Shown here one piece after another: positions 18,664 to 30,660 of a stretch of 64,000 nucleotides of DNA. Every line of letters begins with the position of its first letter. Position 1 is the stretch's first letter. The notes under the pieces were generated by a model. That model had not been told where the DNA came from and searched no databases. It was given only the letters and a program-made list of their open reading frames with translations. Made by a program: the position numbers and the translations under genes. The stretch lies in the NCBI RefSeq assembly GCF_001661495.1, contig NZ_BDDT01000003.1, positions 397,507 to 461,506 on the forward strand, written 5' to 3'. Origin of the DNA: Pseudoalteromonas prydzensis (GTDB lineage Bacteria; Pseudomonadota; Gammaproteobacteria; Enterobacterales; Alteromonadaceae).

Positions 18664-20331
18664 TTAGTCTTTTTGTGCATTTGCGAATGCAGCTGCCATT
18701 GCGTTTTCGAACACTGGCTCTTCTTTCTTAAGCTTTTCTAGTACTTCTTTCTCTTCTGCTTCGAAAAGAGCTTTAACAGAAAGGCTTAAAGTGCGGTTCT
18801 TACGATCAACACCAACATATTTCACTTCAATCTCGTCGCCTACAGAAACAACAGTAGTTGCATCTTCAACGCGCTCTTGAGCGATATCAGCTACACGGAT
18901 GTAACCTTCAACGCCTTCGATAAGTTCAACAGTTGCGCCTTTCGCATCAACTTCTGTCACTTTACCTTTAACAATAGCACCTTTTTTGTTTGCATCAAGG
19001 TAGTTATTGAATGGGTCAGCTTCGATTTGCTTAACACCTAGAGAGATACGTTCACGCTCTGGGTCAACTTGCAATACGATAGCAGTGATTTCGTCGCCTT
19101 TCTTGAATTCACGTACAGCGTCTTCGCCAGGTGTATTCCAAGAAATGTCTGAAAGGTGTACAAGACCGTCAATACCACCGTCAAGACCGATAAAGATACC
19201 GAAGTCAGTGATTGATTTGATCTTACCAGTAACTTGGTCGCCTTTGTTTTGAAGACGAGCAAATTCTTGCCAAGGATTAGCAATACATTGCTTAAGACCT
19301 AGAGAAATACGACGACGTTCTTCGTCGATTTCAAGAACCATAACTTCAACAGTGTCACCTAGTGAAACAACTTTTGAAGGGTGGATGTTCTTGTTAGTCC
19401 AATCCATTTCAGAAACGTGTACTAGACCTTCAACGCCTTCTTCGATTTCTACGAAGCAACCGTAATCAGTAAGGTTAGTTACACGACCAGAAAGTTTAGA
19501 ACCTTCTGGGTAACGACCAGCGATAGCTGCCCATGGATCTTCGCCAAGCTGTTTAAGGCCTAGAGATACACGAGTTTTATCTTTGTCGAATTTAAGAACT
19601 TTAACTGCGATTTCGTCGCCAACATTAACGATTTCTGAAGGGTGCTTAACACGCTTCCACGCCATATCAGTAATGTGTAGTAGACCATCAACACCACCAA
19701 GGTCAACGAATGCACCGTAGTCAGTAAGGTTCTTAACGATACCTTTAACTTCTTGACCTTCAACAAGGTTAGCAAGAAGCTCTTCACGTTCTTGTGAGTT
19801 CTCTGATTCGATAACTGCACGACGTGAAACAACAACGTTGTTACGTTTTTGATCAAGCTTGATTACTTTAAATTCAAGCTCTTTGCCTTCAAGGTGAGTT
19901 GTGTCACGTACTGGACGAACATCAACAAGTGAACCAGGTAGGAAAGCACGGATTGAATCAACTTCAACAGTGAAACCGCCTTTAACTTTACCGTTGATAA
20001 CACCAGTAACAGTCTCTTGCTCTTCACATGCTTTCTCAAGACGGATCCACGCTTCGTGACGCTTCGCTTTCTCACGAGAAAGGATAGTTTCACCGAAACC
20101 GTCTTCGATTGCATCTAGTGCAACATCTACTTCGTCGCCAACAGCAACTTCTAGTTCACCAGCAGCATTTTTGAACTGCTCTGCAGGGATAGCACTTTCT
20201 GATTTAAGACCAGCATCTACAAGTACAATGTTGTTCTCGATTGAGATTACTGTACCTTTAACGATAGAGCCTTGCTCTGCTTCAAAACCCTTTAAGCTTT
20301 CTTCAAATAACTGCGCAAAATTTTCTGACAT
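18664..20331 (-). CDS. rpsA: 30S ribosomal protein S1
   Basis: 555 residues from the ATG at 20331 ([17 protein letters not shown]). Six S1 domains can be followed, with repeated V-x-G-x-V-x-x-I/L-x-D-Y/F-G-x-F-V patterns (for example [19 protein letters not shown] and [20 protein letters not shown]). S1 unfolds mRNA on the 30S subunit and is needed for most initiation. An open frame extends 45 codons upstream into the leader but is not conserved S1 sequence. No Shine-Dalgarno sequence is visible. Confidence 0.97.
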   Translation of the reverse strand: MSENFAQLFEESLKGFEAEQGSIVKGTVISIENNIVLVDAGLKSESAIPAEQFKNAAGELEVAVGDEVDVALDAIEDGFGETILSREKAKRHEAWIRLEKACEEQETVTGVINGKVKGGFTVEVDSIRAFLPGSLVDVRPVRDTTHLEGKELEFKVIKLDQKRNNVVVSRRAVIESENSQEREELLANLVEGQEVKGIVKNLTDYGAFVDLGGVDGLLHITDMAWKRVKHPSEIVNVGDEIAVKVLKFDKDKTRVSLGLKQLGEDPWAAIAGRYPEGSKLSGRVTNLTDYGCFVEIEEGVEGLVHVSEMDWTNKNIHPSKVVSLGDTVEVMVLEIDEERRRISLGLKQCIANPWQEFARLQNKGDQVTGKIKSITDFGIFIGLDGGIDGLVHLSDISWNTPGEDAVREFKKGDEITAIVLQVDPERERISLGVKQIEADPFNNYLDANKKGAIVKGKVTEVDAKGATVELIEGVEGYIRVADIAQERVEDATTVVSVGDEIEVKYVGVDRKNRTLSLSVKALFEAEEKEVLEKLKKEEPVFENAMAAAFANAQKD

Positions 20332-20425
20332 ACGAATATACGTCTCATATATTAATACCAATAAGCAACCATGCTGCATGGGGTTGTTAAAATAGCACTG
20401 GCATCCTGCTGGCGCATAAAATAGT
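20332..20425 (-). promoter_or_regulatory. rpsA leader without a Shine-Dalgarno sequence
   Basis: The 94 bases between the cmk stop and the rpsA start contain no purine-rich ribosome-binding site near the AUG. In E. coli the rpsA leader also lacks a normal site and folds into hairpins bound by S1 for autoregulation. A similar role is inferred; the fold was not computed. Confidence 0.45.
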
Positions 20426-21136
20426 TTATCGTCGCTTTGGAAGTTTACCTTCGACAATCGCGGCATCTAATAAAGTCATAACCTTATCAAATACTTGCTG
20501 TGCATTAAGCTCACTAGTATCGAGTTCAATGGCATCATCAGCCGGTACAAGCGGAGCAACGGCACGATTCATATCGCGCTCATCACGTGCTTGAATATCT
20601 TCTAATAGACCACTTAGTGTAACATCAAGACCGCGTTCATTCAACTCAACAAATCGTCTACGCGCACGTTCATCCGCGCTGGCGGTCAAATAAATTTTTA
20701 ATGGTGCATCTGGGAATACCACAGTGCCCATATCACGGCCATCGGCGATTAAGCCATTTTCAGTACGAAATGCGCGTTGGCGACGTAATAATGCTTCTCT
20801 AACACGAGGTAAGGCTGCTACTTTTGATGCGGCAGCCCCTACTTCTTCATTGCGAATTGTTGTTGATACATCTTCGCCTTCAAGAATAACTTTACCAGCG
20901 TTTGTTTGACTATCTACTAAAAATTGCACATCTAAGTTAGCAGCTAAAGGCACCAATGCCTCTTCATTGTCTAGTGCAATTTGATGGTGCAGTGCTGCCA
21001 GTGCTAATACGCGATAAATTGCGCCACTGTCCAGTACATCCCATCCCAATTTCTCGGCTAACAAGCGACAAACAGTTCCTTTACCTGAACCACTTGGGCC
21101 ATCAACGGTGATCACCGGCATTAATAACGCCTGCAT
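20426..21136 (-). CDS. cmk: Cytidylate kinase
   Basis: 236 residues. [13 protein letters not shown] is the P-loop; [27 protein letters not shown] and [13 protein letters not shown] are CMP-kinase motifs. It phosphorylates CMP and dCMP. AGGAGG five bases before ATG 21136 fixes that start over the ATG five codons later. It is part of the conserved serC-aroA-cmk-rpsA-ihfB order. Confidence 0.95.
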   Translation of the reverse strand: MQALLMPVITVDGPSGSGKGTVCRLLAEKLGWDVLDSGAIYRVLALAALHHQIALDNEEALVPLAANLDVQFLVDSQTNAGKVILEGEDVSTTIRNEEVGAAASKVAALPRVREALLRRQRAFRTENGLIADGRDMGTVVFPDAPLKIYLTASADERARRRFVELNERGLDVTLSGLLEDIQARDERDMNRAVAPLVPADDAIELDTSELNAQQVFDKVMTLLDAAIVEGKLPKRR

Positions 21137-21243
21137 TTAAACCTCCTGCAATGCACACCAAAATTAAACTGCGACATTATACGTTACTTATTGCAATAGA
21201 TCCGCTTTTTGTATGTAACTTTTTATATTTCAGTCCCTGTTGC

Positions 21244-22521
21244 TCATTGGCTAACCGATGCTAGTACATTGAAAAACGTTGGAAATGTTTTATATGTACA
21301 CTTAGGATCGTTAATGGTAATAGGCTTACCGCCCACTGCAACCATGGCAAAACACATGGCGATGCGGTGGTCGTCATAAGTATCAATTGCCACATCATTA
21401 AACTGTTTTGGTGGTGTTATTTCGATGAAGTCTTCACCTTCAACAACTTCAGCGCCCACTTTACGAAGCTCGGTCGCCATAGCATGTAAACGATCCGTTT
21501 CTTTTACGCGCCAATTGTAAATATTGCGAATAGCCGTTGGCCCATCGGCGAATAACGCCACAGTTGCAAGTGTCATTGCGGCATCAGGAATGGCATTTGC
21601 GTCAATATCAACGCCTTTCAATTGGCCTTTACGAACCACTAAGCGCTCGTCATACCAATCAATCTTAGCACCGACCTGCTCCATTACTTTGGCAAACCCG
21701 ATATCACCTTGCACTGATTTTGCACCAACGCCTTTTATTTCTATTTCACCGCCGGCAATTGCAGCAGCTGCAACAAAATAGGAGGCCGATGACGCATCCC
21801 CTTCAACCATAATACGCTCAACAGCTTGGTATTGCTGCGCACCTTTCACGGTAAAAGTTTTATAGTCATCGTGTGTGACTACTATGCCAAAGCGCGCCAT
21901 AACATCTAGCGTTATATCAATGTAAGGCTTTGAAACTAAAGTGCCTTTAATGGTAATGTTGGTATCACCATTAAATAATGGCGCAGCCATTAATAAGGCT
22001 GTTAAAAATTGACTCGAAATACTACCGTCAATTTCAACATCGCCGCCGTTTATTTGTCCGCCAACAATTTTCAGTGGCGGATAATCTTTATTTTTTAAAT
22101 AACTAACATCACCACCAAGCGCTTGTAAAGCATCCACTAAGTGACCAATTGGGCGCTCTTCCATACGTGGCTCACCAACTAATTCATAGTCACCTTTAAC
22201 TGCGGCAAGTACCGCGGTAAGTGGCCGATAAGCCGTGCCGGCATTACCTAAGAATAACGGCTCAGCTGGCGTTAAAAACTGCCCGCCTACCCCTTGCACT
22301 GTGGCAACGGTTTTATCGTCATTTAAACTTACCTGTACGCCTAACTGTTTAAGCGCACCTAACATATGACGAATATCATCGCTATCAAGTAGGTTTTCAA
22401 CCACCGTTGTACCTTTAGCAAGGGCTGCTAACAGTAGAATGCGATTGGATAAACTTTTTGAGCCAGGCAGCGTCACACTGCCATTTACTTTACTAATAGG
22501 CTCTAAACGTAACTGTTCCAT
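21244..22521 (-). CDS. aroA: 3-phosphoshikimate 1-carboxyvinyltransferase (EPSP synthase)
   Basis: 425 residues. [20 protein letters not shown] near residue 20 and [15 protein letters not shown] near 90 are the phosphoenolpyruvate-site motifs, of the class I type found in enterobacteria, and [11 protein letters not shown] lies near the C-terminus. It joins shikimate 3-phosphate and phosphoenolpyruvate. The serC stop and aroA start overlap by one base (TAATG), showing coupling. Confidence 0.96.
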   Translation of the reverse strand: MEQLRLEPISKVNGSVTLPGSKSLSNRILLLAALAKGTTVVENLLDSDDIRHMLGALKQLGVQVSLNDDKTVATVQGVGGQFLTPAEPLFLGNAGTAYRPLTAVLAAVKGDYELVGEPRMEERPIGHLVDALQALGGDVSYLKNKDYPPLKIVGGQINGGDVEIDGSISSQFLTALLMAAPLFNGDTNITIKGTLVSKPYIDITLDVMARFGIVVTHDDYKTFTVKGAQQYQAVERIMVEGDASSASYFVAAAAIAGGEIEIKGVGAKSVQGDIGFAKVMEQVGAKIDWYDERLVVRKGQLKGVDIDANAIPDAAMTLATVALFADGPTAIRNIYNWRVKETDRLHAMATELRKVGAEVVEGEDFIEITPPKQFNDVAIDTYDDHRIAMCFAMVAVGGKPITINDPKCTYKTFPTFFNVLASVSQ

Positions 22522-23603
22522 TAGCTGTGCTCCTTGGCAAATTGTGCCATAAAGTCAACTAACGCTTGCACGCCAGCAAGTGGCATTGCGTTGTAAATAC
22601 TGGCACGCATGCCGCCAACAATGCGGTGGCCTTCAAGGGCCAGTAAACCCGCTTCTTTAGCTTGTGCTAAAAACGCTGCATTTAAGCTTTCATCGTTTAA
22701 CCAAAAAGGTACGTTCATGCGTGAACGACAGTGCTTTGCCACTTTATTATTATAAAATGGTGATTCATCAATAAAGCCGTAAAGCAGTTCTGCTTTAGCA
22801 ATATTTTGCTGCTCCATGGCTTTTACACCGCCATTTTGCTCAAGCCAGTCAAATACTTCTGCCGCTAAATACCAAGCAAATGTCGGTGGCGTGTTATACA
22901 TGCTGCCTTGTTTTACTTCGAGTGCGTAATCGAATATGCCTGGTTTTGCGACCCCTTCACGTTCAAGCAGCGTTTTACGAATGATCACAATGGCAAGCCC
23001 TGATGGGCCAATGTTTTTTTGCGCACCGGCATAAATTAAATCAAACTGATCAACATCAAATTCACGCGATAAAATTGTCGATGACATATCAGCAACAATC
23101 GGCGCTGTTGGGTGACTTGGTACATCAAATACTTCTATGCCATCAATGGTTTCATTGGGGCAATAATGAATGTATGACGGATCTGCTGGAAATTGCCACT
23201 CGCTAACCGGTTTGATAGAAAATTGCTCACTCGTGTCATTACGTACATCAAGCTCAGTGACCGTGGTGAATTTTACCGCTTCGTCAACTGCACCTTTAGA
23301 CCACACACCGTTTTCACAATAAACAGCGGCTTTACCATCAACATGTAAATTCAGTGGCACCGCAGCAAACTGACCACGACCGCCACCGTGCATAAACAGC
23401 ACTTCAAATTCATCGCTAATATTCATTAGTCGACGCAGGCTTGCTTCACACTTCGCGGTGAGCGCTAAAAATTCTTTACTACGGTGACTAATTTCCATCA
23501 CCGAGACACCTAAATCTTGCCAATCAACAAACTCTTTTTGTGCCTTTTCCATTACAGCTGGCGGCAACATTGCAGGCCCTGCACAAAAATTATATTTACT
23601 CAT
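22521..23603 (-). CDS. serC: Phosphoserine aminotransferase
   Basis: 360 residues. [18 protein letters not shown] and [11 protein letters not shown] at the N-terminus; the PLP lysine is in [12 protein letters not shown] near residue 197; [15 protein letters not shown] is at the C-terminus. It makes 3-phosphoserine in serine synthesis and acts in pyridoxine synthesis. serC-aroA is a conserved pair. Confidence 0.96.
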   Translation of the reverse strand: MSKYNFCAGPAMLPPAVMEKAQKEFVDWQDLGVSVMEISHRSKEFLALTAKCEASLRRLMNISDEFEVLFMHGGGRGQFAAVPLNLHVDGKAAVYCENGVWSKGAVDEAVKFTTVTELDVRNDTSEQFSIKPVSEWQFPADPSYIHYCPNETIDGIEVFDVPSHPTAPIVADMSSTILSREFDVDQFDLIYAGAQKNIGPSGLAIVIIRKTLLEREGVAKPGIFDYALEVKQGSMYNTPPTFAWYLAAEVFDWLEQNGGVKAMEQQNIAKAELLYGFIDESPFYNNKVAKHCRSRMNVPFWLNDESLNAAFLAQAKEAGLLALEGHRIVGGMRASIYNAMPLAGVQALVDFMAQFAKEHS

Positions 23604-23647
23604 TACCTTTCCTCATTCCAGTAATTACTTTGCTTTTTAATTATGTA

Positions 23648-23673
23648 TAAAAAAAAGCGGCCGAAGCCGCTTT
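23648..23673 (-). terminator. Terminator of gyrA
   Basis: AAAGCGGC / GCCGCTTT stem with a 4-base loop and, on the minus strand, a run of T residues. It separates gyrA from the downstream serC operon. Confidence 0.85.
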
Positions 23674-23681
23674 ATATTGGT

Positions 23682-26381
23682 TTATTCAACCGGTGGATTA
23701 TCACCAGTTTCATCATTAACCGTTTCGACTACTTCGACGCTTTCGCCTTCGATAATAGCCTCAAGCTCATCGATTTCAATTTCTTCGATACGTTGTAAAC
23801 CAACTACTTGCTCTTCGTCAATAGTTCTTATCAAAATAACACCTTGGGTATTACGCCCAACGGTAGAAACTTCTTTAACTCGCGTTCGAACAAGCGTACC
23901 ACGATTAGAAATAATCATGATTTCGTCGTTTTCATCAACTTGTACTGCACCAACCACTGCGCCGTTACGTTCTGACACTTTGATTGATACCACACCTTGA
24001 GTCGCACGGCTCTTCGCTGGGTAGTCTTCAAGCAACGTACGTTTACCGTAACCGTTTTCAGTCACAGTTAAGATAGCACCATCTGTCTTAGGTACAATTA
24101 ACGATACAACTCGTTGACCTTCAGGCATCTTAATACCGCGAACACCGGTTGCAGTACGACCCATTTGACGTACACCTTTGAACTTGATTTCAGGATTACC
24201 GTTTTCATCAAGTACTGGGTTGCCATTTTCATCTAAAACAGGTGACTCTTCCGCTTCTTTAAAGCGAACAACTTTACCAGCATCAGTGAAGAGCATGATT
24301 TCGTTGCTACCATCAGTGATATCAACACCAATTAGGCTATCACCGTCATTTAAGTTAACGGCAATAATACCACTAGCACGTTGACGACTATACGCAGTCA
24401 ATGGTGTTTTCTTCACGGTACCGAATGCAGTAGCCATAAAGATGTATTTGTTTTCTTCATATTCACGTACTGGCAAGATTGCAGTAATACGTTCGTCAGC
24501 TTCAAGTGGTAACAAGTTAACAATTGGTTTGCCGCGCGCTGCACGACTTGCCAGTGGTAATTGATACACTTTAAGCCAATATAAACGACCAGCCGTTGAG
24601 AAACACAAGATTGTATCGTGCGTATTAGCAACCAATAGACGTTCAATGAAATCTTCATCTTTCATCTTGGTTGCAGATTTACCTTTACCACCACGACGCT
24701 GTGCTTCGTAATCAGACAATGGCTGATACTTCACATAACCTTCATGAGAAAGCGTTACTACAACGTCTTCTTCTGTGATCAAGTCTTCAAGACTAATATC
24801 ATGAGCCGCGGCGTTGATTTCAGTACGACGTTCATCACCGTATTGCTCTTTAATTTCGACTAGCTCGTCGCGGATAACTTCCATTAAACGCTCAGGATTA
24901 GCAAGAATATATAAAAGCTCGGCAATTAAATCTAATAACGTTTGGTATTCGCTTAGAATTTTTTCATGCTCAAGACCGGTTAACTTGTGTAAACGTAAGT
25001 CAAGGATCGCTTGAGCTTGTTGCTCAGAAATATAATACTGACCATCACGGATACCTAAGTCATCGGCTAACCAGTCAGGACGTGCAACGTTTGCTTCACC
25101 TGCTTTTTCAAGCATGGCTTTCACATTACCTAATTCCCACGGACGACTTGCTAGTGCTACTTTAGCTTCAGCAGGTGTTGGTGAGTTACGAATAAGCTCG
25201 ATAATTGGGTCGATGTTAGCAAGTGCAATTGCTAAACCTTCAAGCATGTGTGCGCGGTCACGGGCTTTGCGTAAATCAAATACCGTACGACGGGTTACCA
25301 CTTCACGGCGGTGAATAATAAACTCTTCAAGCATTTCTTTTAAGTTGAAACACTTAGGTTGATTATTAATTAACGCAACCATGTTCATACCAAACACAGT
25401 TTGTAACTGAGTTTGTGCATATAGGTTGTTTAAGATCACTTCGCCTACGTCACCACGTTTGATCTCGATAACGATACGCATACCGTCTTTATCTGATTCA
25501 TCACGTAATGCGCTAATACCTTCAATCTTCTTATCTTTAACAAGCTCAGCAATCTTTTCGATTAAGCGGGCTTTATTTACTTGATAAGGGATTTCGTGAA
25601 CAATAATCGTCTCACGATGGGTTTTTTCGTCGACTTCAATTTCTGCGCGGGCACGCATGTACACTTTACCACGGCCTGTTAAATAGGCTTGTTCGATGCC
25701 TTTTTTACCGTTGATAATTGCCGCAGTTGGAAAATCAGGGCCCGGAATATAATCCATTAATTCATGAATGGTTAGATCTGGGTTTTGAATAAGTGCTAAA
25801 CAACCATTCACAACTTCAGTCAAGTTATGAGGAGGAATGTTGGTTGCCATACCTACCGCAATACCCGAAGAACCGTTCACTAATAAGTTAGGTACTTTAG
25901 TTGGTAATACGTCAGGAATTTGTTCTGTACCATCGTAGTTAGGCACAAAATCAACCGTCTCTTTCTCAAGATCTGCTAATAGCTCATGAGACATTTTCGC
26001 CATACGGACTTCGGTATAACGCATTGCTGCTGCAGAGTCACCGTCAACTGAACCGAAGTTACCTTGACCGTCAACTAACATGTAACGTAAAGAGAAAGGC
26101 TGAGCCATACGTACAATGGTGTCGTACACTGCACTATCGCCATGGGGATGGTATTTACCAATTACGTCACCAACCACACGGGCTGATTTTTTGTAAGGCT
26201 TATTCCAATCATTATTAAGCTCGTTCATAGCAAACAAAACGCGGCGGTGAACAGGTTTTAAACCATCACGTACGTCTGGTAGTGCTCGTCCTACGATTAC
26301 GCTCATCGCGTAGTCTAAGTAGGAGTTTTTTAACTCGTCTTCAATATTGACTGGCAGAATTTCGTTGGCGAAATCAGTCAT
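23682..26381 (-). CDS. gyrA: DNA gyrase subunit A
   Basis: 899 residues, somewhat longer than E. coli GyrA (875). The breakage-reunion domain carries Tyr122 (AMRYTEVRM). The quinolone-determining region [17 protein letters not shown] keeps wild-type Ser83 and Asp87. The GyrA box QRRGGKG begins the DNA-wrapping C-terminal domain. Within that domain is an acidic insertion containing VLDENGNP twice in tandem. The C-terminal tail is acidic. Gyrase introduces negative supercoils with GyrB. Confidence 0.97.
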   Translation of the reverse strand: MTDFANEILPVNIEDELKNSYLDYAMSVIVGRALPDVRDGLKPVHRRVLFAMNELNNDWNKPYKKSARVVGDVIGKYHPHGDSAVYDTIVRMAQPFSLRYMLVDGQGNFGSVDGDSAAAMRYTEVRMAKMSHELLADLEKETVDFVPNYDGTEQIPDVLPTKVPNLLVNGSSGIAVGMATNIPPHNLTEVVNGCLALIQNPDLTIHELMDYIPGPDFPTAAIINGKKGIEQAYLTGRGKVYMRARAEIEVDEKTHRETIIVHEIPYQVNKARLIEKIAELVKDKKIEGISALRDESDKDGMRIVIEIKRGDVGEVILNNLYAQTQLQTVFGMNMVALINNQPKCFNLKEMLEEFIIHRREVVTRRTVFDLRKARDRAHMLEGLAIALANIDPIIELIRNSPTPAEAKVALASRPWELGNVKAMLEKAGEANVARPDWLADDLGIRDGQYYISEQQAQAILDLRLHKLTGLEHEKILSEYQTLLDLIAELLYILANPERLMEVIRDELVEIKEQYGDERRTEINAAAHDISLEDLITEEDVVVTLSHEGYVKYQPLSDYEAQRRGGKGKSATKMKDEDFIERLLVANTHDTILCFSTAGRLYWLKVYQLPLASRAARGKPIVNLLPLEADERITAILPVREYEENKYIFMATAFGTVKKTPLTAYSRQRASGIIAVNLNDGDSLIGVDITDGSNEIMLFTDAGKVVRFKEAEESPVLDENGNPVLDENGNPEIKFKGVRQMGRTATGVRGIKMPEGQRVVSLIVPKTDGAILTVTENGYGKRTLLEDYPAKSRATQGVVSIKVSERNGAVVGAVQVDENDEIMIISNRGTLVRTRVKEVSTVGRNTQGVILIRTIDEEQVVGLQRIEEIEIDELEAIIEGESVEVVETVNDETGDNPPVE

Positions 26382-26560
26382 TTGATATCACATTCCTTCA
26401 GTATTTCCCCACAAAGTGCCGCATATGGGCGCTTGCGAGGATATTAGTTATTATTACCAAGTCATGCTACCACAATTAATTTAAATTTACAGGCGCTAAA
26501 TCTTTGCGATTTATCAATTTCACCCTATATAATGGCCTCAGATTGACGAGGAAGTTTTTT

Positions 26561-27271
26561 ATGACCGAACATCAGAATGTAGATAGTGCAGAAATTGCAA
26601 AGTTTGAAGCCATTGCCGAGCGATGGTGGGACCGCGACGGGGAATTTAAACCCCTTCATGAAATTAACCCGTTACGATTAGATTTTATCGCCGACAAAGC
26701 CAACGGCTTATTTGATAAAGAAACCCTCGATGTAGGCTGTGGTGGTGGCATACTCAGTGAAAGTATGGCGCGAATGGGCGCACACGTTACTGGCATCGAT
26801 ATGGGCCAAGAACCATTAACCGTTGCTAAATTGCATAGTTTAGAAACCGGTGTGAAGGTAGAGTACATTAAAGTGCCTGCCGAACAATATGCGCAAGAGC
26901 ACCCTGCTCGCTTTGATACTATTACGTGTATGGAAATGTTAGAGCACGTTCCAAATCCTGCTTCTATCATTCATGCAGTGGCGGCATTAGCAAAACCAGG
27001 CGCAGATGTATTTTTTTCGACACTCAATAAAACCCCTAAAGCCTACTTGTATGCCATTATTGGTGCAGAGAAGTTATTGAAGATGGTGCCTGAAGGCACA
27101 CACGACCACAAAAAGTTTATCAAACCAGCGCAACTCATTGCATGGGCAGAGCAAGCAGGATTAAAAGTACGTGCAAGTGCTGGGCTCAGTTATAACCCGT
27201 TATCAAAGCAGTACAGCTTAAATACCGATGTGAGCGTTAATTATATTCTTCACTTTGAGAAACTTGCGTAA
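26561..27271 (+). CDS. ubiG: Ubiquinone biosynthesis O-methyltransferase
   Basis: 236 residues from ATG 26561, preceded by AGGAAG; a longer frame from 26504 is not conserved. The SAM site is [25 protein letters not shown] (residues about 60-85). [25 protein letters not shown] is the classic UbiG N-terminus. It performs both O-methylations of ubiquinone synthesis at the inner membrane. Divergent from gyrA, an arrangement common in gammaproteobacteria. Confidence 0.95.
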   Translation: MTEHQNVDSAEIAKFEAIAERWWDRDGEFKPLHEINPLRLDFIADKANGLFDKETLDVGCGGGILSESMARMGAHVTGIDMGQEPLTVAKLHSLETGVKVEYIKVPAEQYAQEHPARFDTITCMEMLEHVPNPASIIHAVAALAKPGADVFFSTLNKTPKAYLYAIIGAEKLLKMVPEGTHDHKKFIKPAQLIAWAEQAGLKVRASAGLSYNPLSKQYSLNTDVSVNYILHFEKLA

Positions 27272-27954
27272 TGGCTGGTTTTAACACAGCAACACCCATA
27301 ATCAACTACGACGCTTTTATTTTCGACCTTGATGGCACCTTACTTGATACTGCAGACGATCTTGGTGCTGCGCTAAATAGTGTATTGTCAGCACATGATC
27401 AACCTACGGTATGCGCCAATGTTTACCGTCCAGCGGCATCAAATGGCGCTGTAGCACTGCTAGAAGCGGGATTTGGCCAGCAGTGGCCCACCCACCCGCA
27501 ACAAGATGCTTTGCGCCAACAGTTACTCACGGCCTACGCTGATAATATTGCAACTCATAGCCAATGCTTCACGGGTATCGCACAATTATTAATTGCGCTT
27601 GAGCAGCAACAGATCAAATGGGGGATCATGACCAACAAGCCGGAATTTCTGACTACCCCTTTAGTTGCCGCCATCAGTGAGTTAAGTGATGCGCAAGCCA
27701 TTGTTTGTGGTGACACCCTCAACGTGGCAAAACCTTCACCGTTACCTTTACTGCATACCGCGCAACTGTTAGATGTCGACCCGAGTCGTTGTTTGTATGT
27801 TGGTGATGCCGAGCGCGACATTATCGCAGCTAAAGCCGCGAACATGCACAGTGCAGCGGCATTGTGGGGATATATCCCCAGTGAAGAGGAAGCGTTAGGC
27901 TGGCAAGCGGATTTTAATTGGCAGTCACCTATTGATGCATTTAACCATATATAG
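27271..27954 (+). CDS. HAD phosphatase, Gph/MupP type
   Basis: 227 residues with HAD motif I DLDGTLLDTADD, motif II WGIMTNKP, Lys in VAKPSPLPLL and motif IV VGDAERDI. The gene overlaps ubiG by one base (TAATG). In pseudomonads the ubiG-linked HAD phosphatase is MupP, the MurNAc 6-phosphate phosphatase of peptidoglycan recycling, and VYRPAASNGAVALLEAGF resembles it. Phosphoglycolate phosphatase is the usual automatic name. The family is certain; the substrate is inferred from position. Confidence 0.85.
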   Translation: MAGFNTATPIINYDAFIFDLDGTLLDTADDLGAALNSVLSAHDQPTVCANVYRPAASNGAVALLEAGFGQQWPTHPQQDALRQQLLTAYADNIATHSQCFTGIAQLLIALEQQQIKWGIMTNKPEFLTTPLVAAISELSDAQAIVCGDTLNVAKPSPLPLLHTAQLLDVDPSRCLYVGDAERDIIAAKAANMHSAAALWGYIPSEEEALGWQADFNWQSPIDAFNHI

Positions 27955-27972
27955 TGGCTTGCTAATAATTAA

Positions 27973-27988
27973 ACACTATATATTGTGA
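27973..27988. promoter_or_regulatory. NrdR box upstream of nrdA
   Basis: ACACTATATATTGTGA closely fits the NrdR consensus (ACACwATATATwGTGT). NrdR represses ribonucleotide reductase genes when ATP/dATP is high. The site is about 370 bases before nrdA; a good second box at the usual spacing is not obvious. Confidence 0.7.
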
Positions 27989-28148
27989 TTGTGTTATTTT
28001 TTGCACATTGTTTGCTGATAAAAAAAGCAGCCTAAATTTATTTTTAAAATGGCTAAATTTAATAGATCATCAGTTGATTTTTATAAATTTCATTTTAATC
28101 AGATGGTCAAAGGTTAATGGCTACTAACACAAACGTGTTATCCCGACG

Positions 28149-28177
28149 TTATCCACAATGTGGGGCATTTATGCCCC
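28149..28177. promoter_or_regulatory. DnaA box and adjacent 16-bp palindrome, nrdA promoter region
   Basis: TTATCCACA (28149-28157) is a perfect DnaA box. Four bases on is the palindrome GGGGCAT-TT-ATGCCCC (28162-28177). E. coli nrdAB is also regulated by DnaA. The rest of the 400-base gap 27955-28355 holds no gene; it seems to be a large control region for nrdAB. Confidence 0.5.
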
Positions 28178-28355
28178 TTGCAAATGATCGCATACCACAC
28201 TATCTTGTGATCCAGAGTTTGATGAACACCAGATGTTGTGGCTAAATGTTATTCAATTAAATTCGCGCTAGAACAGTCTTATGACAATAAAATATTTATT
28301 TTAAGAAAAATGTGTCACTAAAAAATTTTATATCCCAAGGAATACAGGCAAAACT

Positions 28356-30638
28356 ATGAACCAACAGCTATCTGTAAGCAAACGTGACGGCCGTAAAGAG
28401 TCACTTGATTTAGATAAGATCCATCGCGTTATTGCTTGGGCCGCCGAAGGTCTAAATAATGTGTCTGTCTCACAAGTTGAGCTAAAATCACACATTCAGT
28501 TCTACGATGGTATTAGAACTGAAGACATCCATGAAACGATTATTAAGGCAGCCGCTGATCAGATCTCAAAAGAGTCACCTGATTACCAATATCTAGCGGC
28601 CCGTTTAGCTGTATTCCATTTACGCAAAAAAGCCTATGGTCAGTTTGAGCCGCCACGTTTATACGACCACATTGTAAAACTGGTTGAAGATAAGCGCTAC
28701 GATGCCCACTTACTTGCAGATTACACTGAGCAAGAAATTGATCAACTAGATGAATACCTTGATCATGCACGCGATTTAAACTTCAGCTACGCCGCCGTTA
28801 AGCAGCTTGAAGGCAAATATTTAGTGCAGAACCGTGTTACTGGTAAAATTTATGAAAGTGCACAGTTCTTATATATTCTTGTTGCTGCTAGCTTATTCTC
28901 TGATTACCCGAAAGAAACGCGTTTAGATTACATTAAGCGCTTTTATGATGCGGTATCAATGTTTAAGATTTCATTGCCTACGCCAATTATGGCGGGGGTA
29001 CGTACGCCTACTCGTCAATTCAGTTCATGTGTACTAATTGAGTGTGGTGACAGCCTAGATTCAATCAATGCAACTTCTTCTGCAATTGTTAAATACGTAT
29101 CGCAACGTGCGGGGATTGGTATTAATGCCGGTCGTATTCGCGCACTAGGTAGCCCTATTCGCAATGGCGAAGCGTACCATACAGGTTGTATTCCTTTTTA
29201 TAAACACTTTCAAACAGCCGTTAAAAGCTGTTCGCAAGGTGGTGTACGTGGTGGTGCAGCAACCCTTTTCTACCCACTATGGCATTTAGAAGTAGAAAAT
29301 TTATTAGTACTTAAAAACAACCGTGGTGTGGATGATAACCGCGTTCGCCACTTAGATTACGGTGTACAGTTTAATAAGTTAATGTACGCGCGCTTGATTA
29401 AAGATGATTACATCACTTTATTCAGCCCATCAGATGTACCAGGTCTTTATGATGCATTTTTTGAAGACCAGGATGAATTTGATCGTCTTTACGTGCAATA
29501 CGAGCAAGATGAGTCAATTCGTAAAAAACGTATTAAAGCCATTGAATTGTTCTCAATGTTTGCACAAGAGCGTGCCAGCACAGGTCGAATTTATTTACAA
29601 AATGTCGATCACTGTAATACACACAGCCCGTTTATTGCTAAAGTTGCGCCAATTCGCCAATCTAACTTATGTTTAGAAATTGCTTTACCAACTAAACCGC
29701 TTAGTAATGTGAATGACGAAGAAGGCGAAATCGCCCTTTGTACACTATCGGCCTTTAACTTAGGTGCCATTGAGTCACTGGATGAGCTTGAAGAATTAGC
29801 AGAGCTTGCGGTACGTGCTTTAGATAACTTACTGGATTTCCAAGACTACCCTGTTCCTGCTGCACACAATGCAACTATGGGTCGTCGTACTTTAGGTATA
29901 GGTGTGATCAATTACGCATACTACCTAGCTAAAAACGGTAAGCGTTATTCTGATGGCAGTGCTAATGCATTAACGCATAAGACTTTTGAAGCGATTCAGT
30001 ACTACTTAATGAAAGCATCAAATGAGCTTGCTAAAGAACGTGGTGCCTGCCCTAAATTTAACGAAACCACATACTCACAAGGGATCATGCCTACTGATAC
30101 TTACAAGCGTGATTTAGACAAAATTTGTGATGAGCCAATGCATTTAGATTGGGATACGTTACGTGCCAATATTAAAGAGCATGGCATGCGTAACTCAACG
30201 TTATCAGCATTGATGCCGTCTGAAACATCGTCGCAAATTTCTAATGCAACCAATGGTATTGAGCCACCACGCGGCCATATCAGTGTTAAAGCCAGTAAAG
30301 ATGGTATTTTAAAACAGGTTGTTCCTGAGTATGAGCGTTTAAAAGATAACTATGAATTATTGTGGGATATCCCATCAAATAAAGGTTACATAGAACTTGT
30401 TGGTATAATGCAAAAGTTTGTTGATCAAACGATCTCTGCAAATACTAACTATGATCCTAATAAGTTTGAAGGTGGTAAAGTACCTATGAAGGTTTTACTA
30501 CAAGACTTATTGGGCGCATATAAACTTGGCGTTAAGACCCTTTACTATCACAACACCCGCGATGGTGCGTCTGATGCACAAGATGACACACCTGAAGTGG
30601 AAGATGATGATTGTGCAGGCGGCGCGTGTAAAATCTAA
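28356..30638 (+). CDS. nrdA: Class Ia ribonucleoside-diphosphate reductase, alpha subunit
   Basis: 760 residues, near the E. coli length (761). An N-terminal ATP-cone is present (SVSKRDGRKESLDLDKIHRVI). The catalytic barrel has SSCVLIECGDSLDSI (first redox Cys), NLCLEIALPTKPL (radical Cys and Glu) and LCTLSAFNLGAI. The C-terminus DDCAGGACKI has the shuttle cysteine pair. It reduces ribonucleoside diphosphates using the tyrosyl radical from NrdB. The ATP-cone allows dATP inhibition. Confidence 0.97.
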   Translation: MNQQLSVSKRDGRKESLDLDKIHRVIAWAAEGLNNVSVSQVELKSHIQFYDGIRTEDIHETIIKAAADQISKESPDYQYLAARLAVFHLRKKAYGQFEPPRLYDHIVKLVEDKRYDAHLLADYTEQEIDQLDEYLDHARDLNFSYAAVKQLEGKYLVQNRVTGKIYESAQFLYILVAASLFSDYPKETRLDYIKRFYDAVSMFKISLPTPIMAGVRTPTRQFSSCVLIECGDSLDSINATSSAIVKYVSQRAGIGINAGRIRALGSPIRNGEAYHTGCIPFYKHFQTAVKSCSQGGVRGGAATLFYPLWHLEVENLLVLKNNRGVDDNRVRHLDYGVQFNKLMYARLIKDDYITLFSPSDVPGLYDAFFEDQDEFDRLYVQYEQDESIRKKRIKAIELFSMFAQERASTGRIYLQNVDHCNTHSPFIAKVAPIRQSNLCLEIALPTKPLSNVNDEEGEIALCTLSAFNLGAIESLDELEELAELAVRALDNLLDFQDYPVPAAHNATMGRRTLGIGVINYAYYLAKNGKRYSDGSANALTHKTFEAIQYYLMKASNELAKERGACPKFNETTYSQGIMPTDTYKRDLDKICDEPMHLDWDTLRANIKEHGMRNSTLSALMPSETSSQISNATNGIEPPRGHISVKASKDGILKQVVPEYERLKDNYELLWDIPSNKGYIELVGIMQKFVDQTISANTNYDPNKFEGGKVPMKVLLQDLLGAYKLGVKTLYYHNTRDGASDAQDDTPEVEDDDCAGGACKI

Positions 30639-30660
30639 TCGATAATAAATATAAATTGCA

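Noticed and set aside
18664..20466. Longer rpsA starting at 20466
   Set aside because: The extra 45 residues are not S1-like, and [13 protein letters not shown] at 20331 is the standard S1 start.
28149..28157. DnaA box as a sign of a replication origin
   Set aside because: Only one consensus box is seen, in the nrdA control region, with no dnaA or gidA genes nearby; nrd promoters are known DnaA targets.
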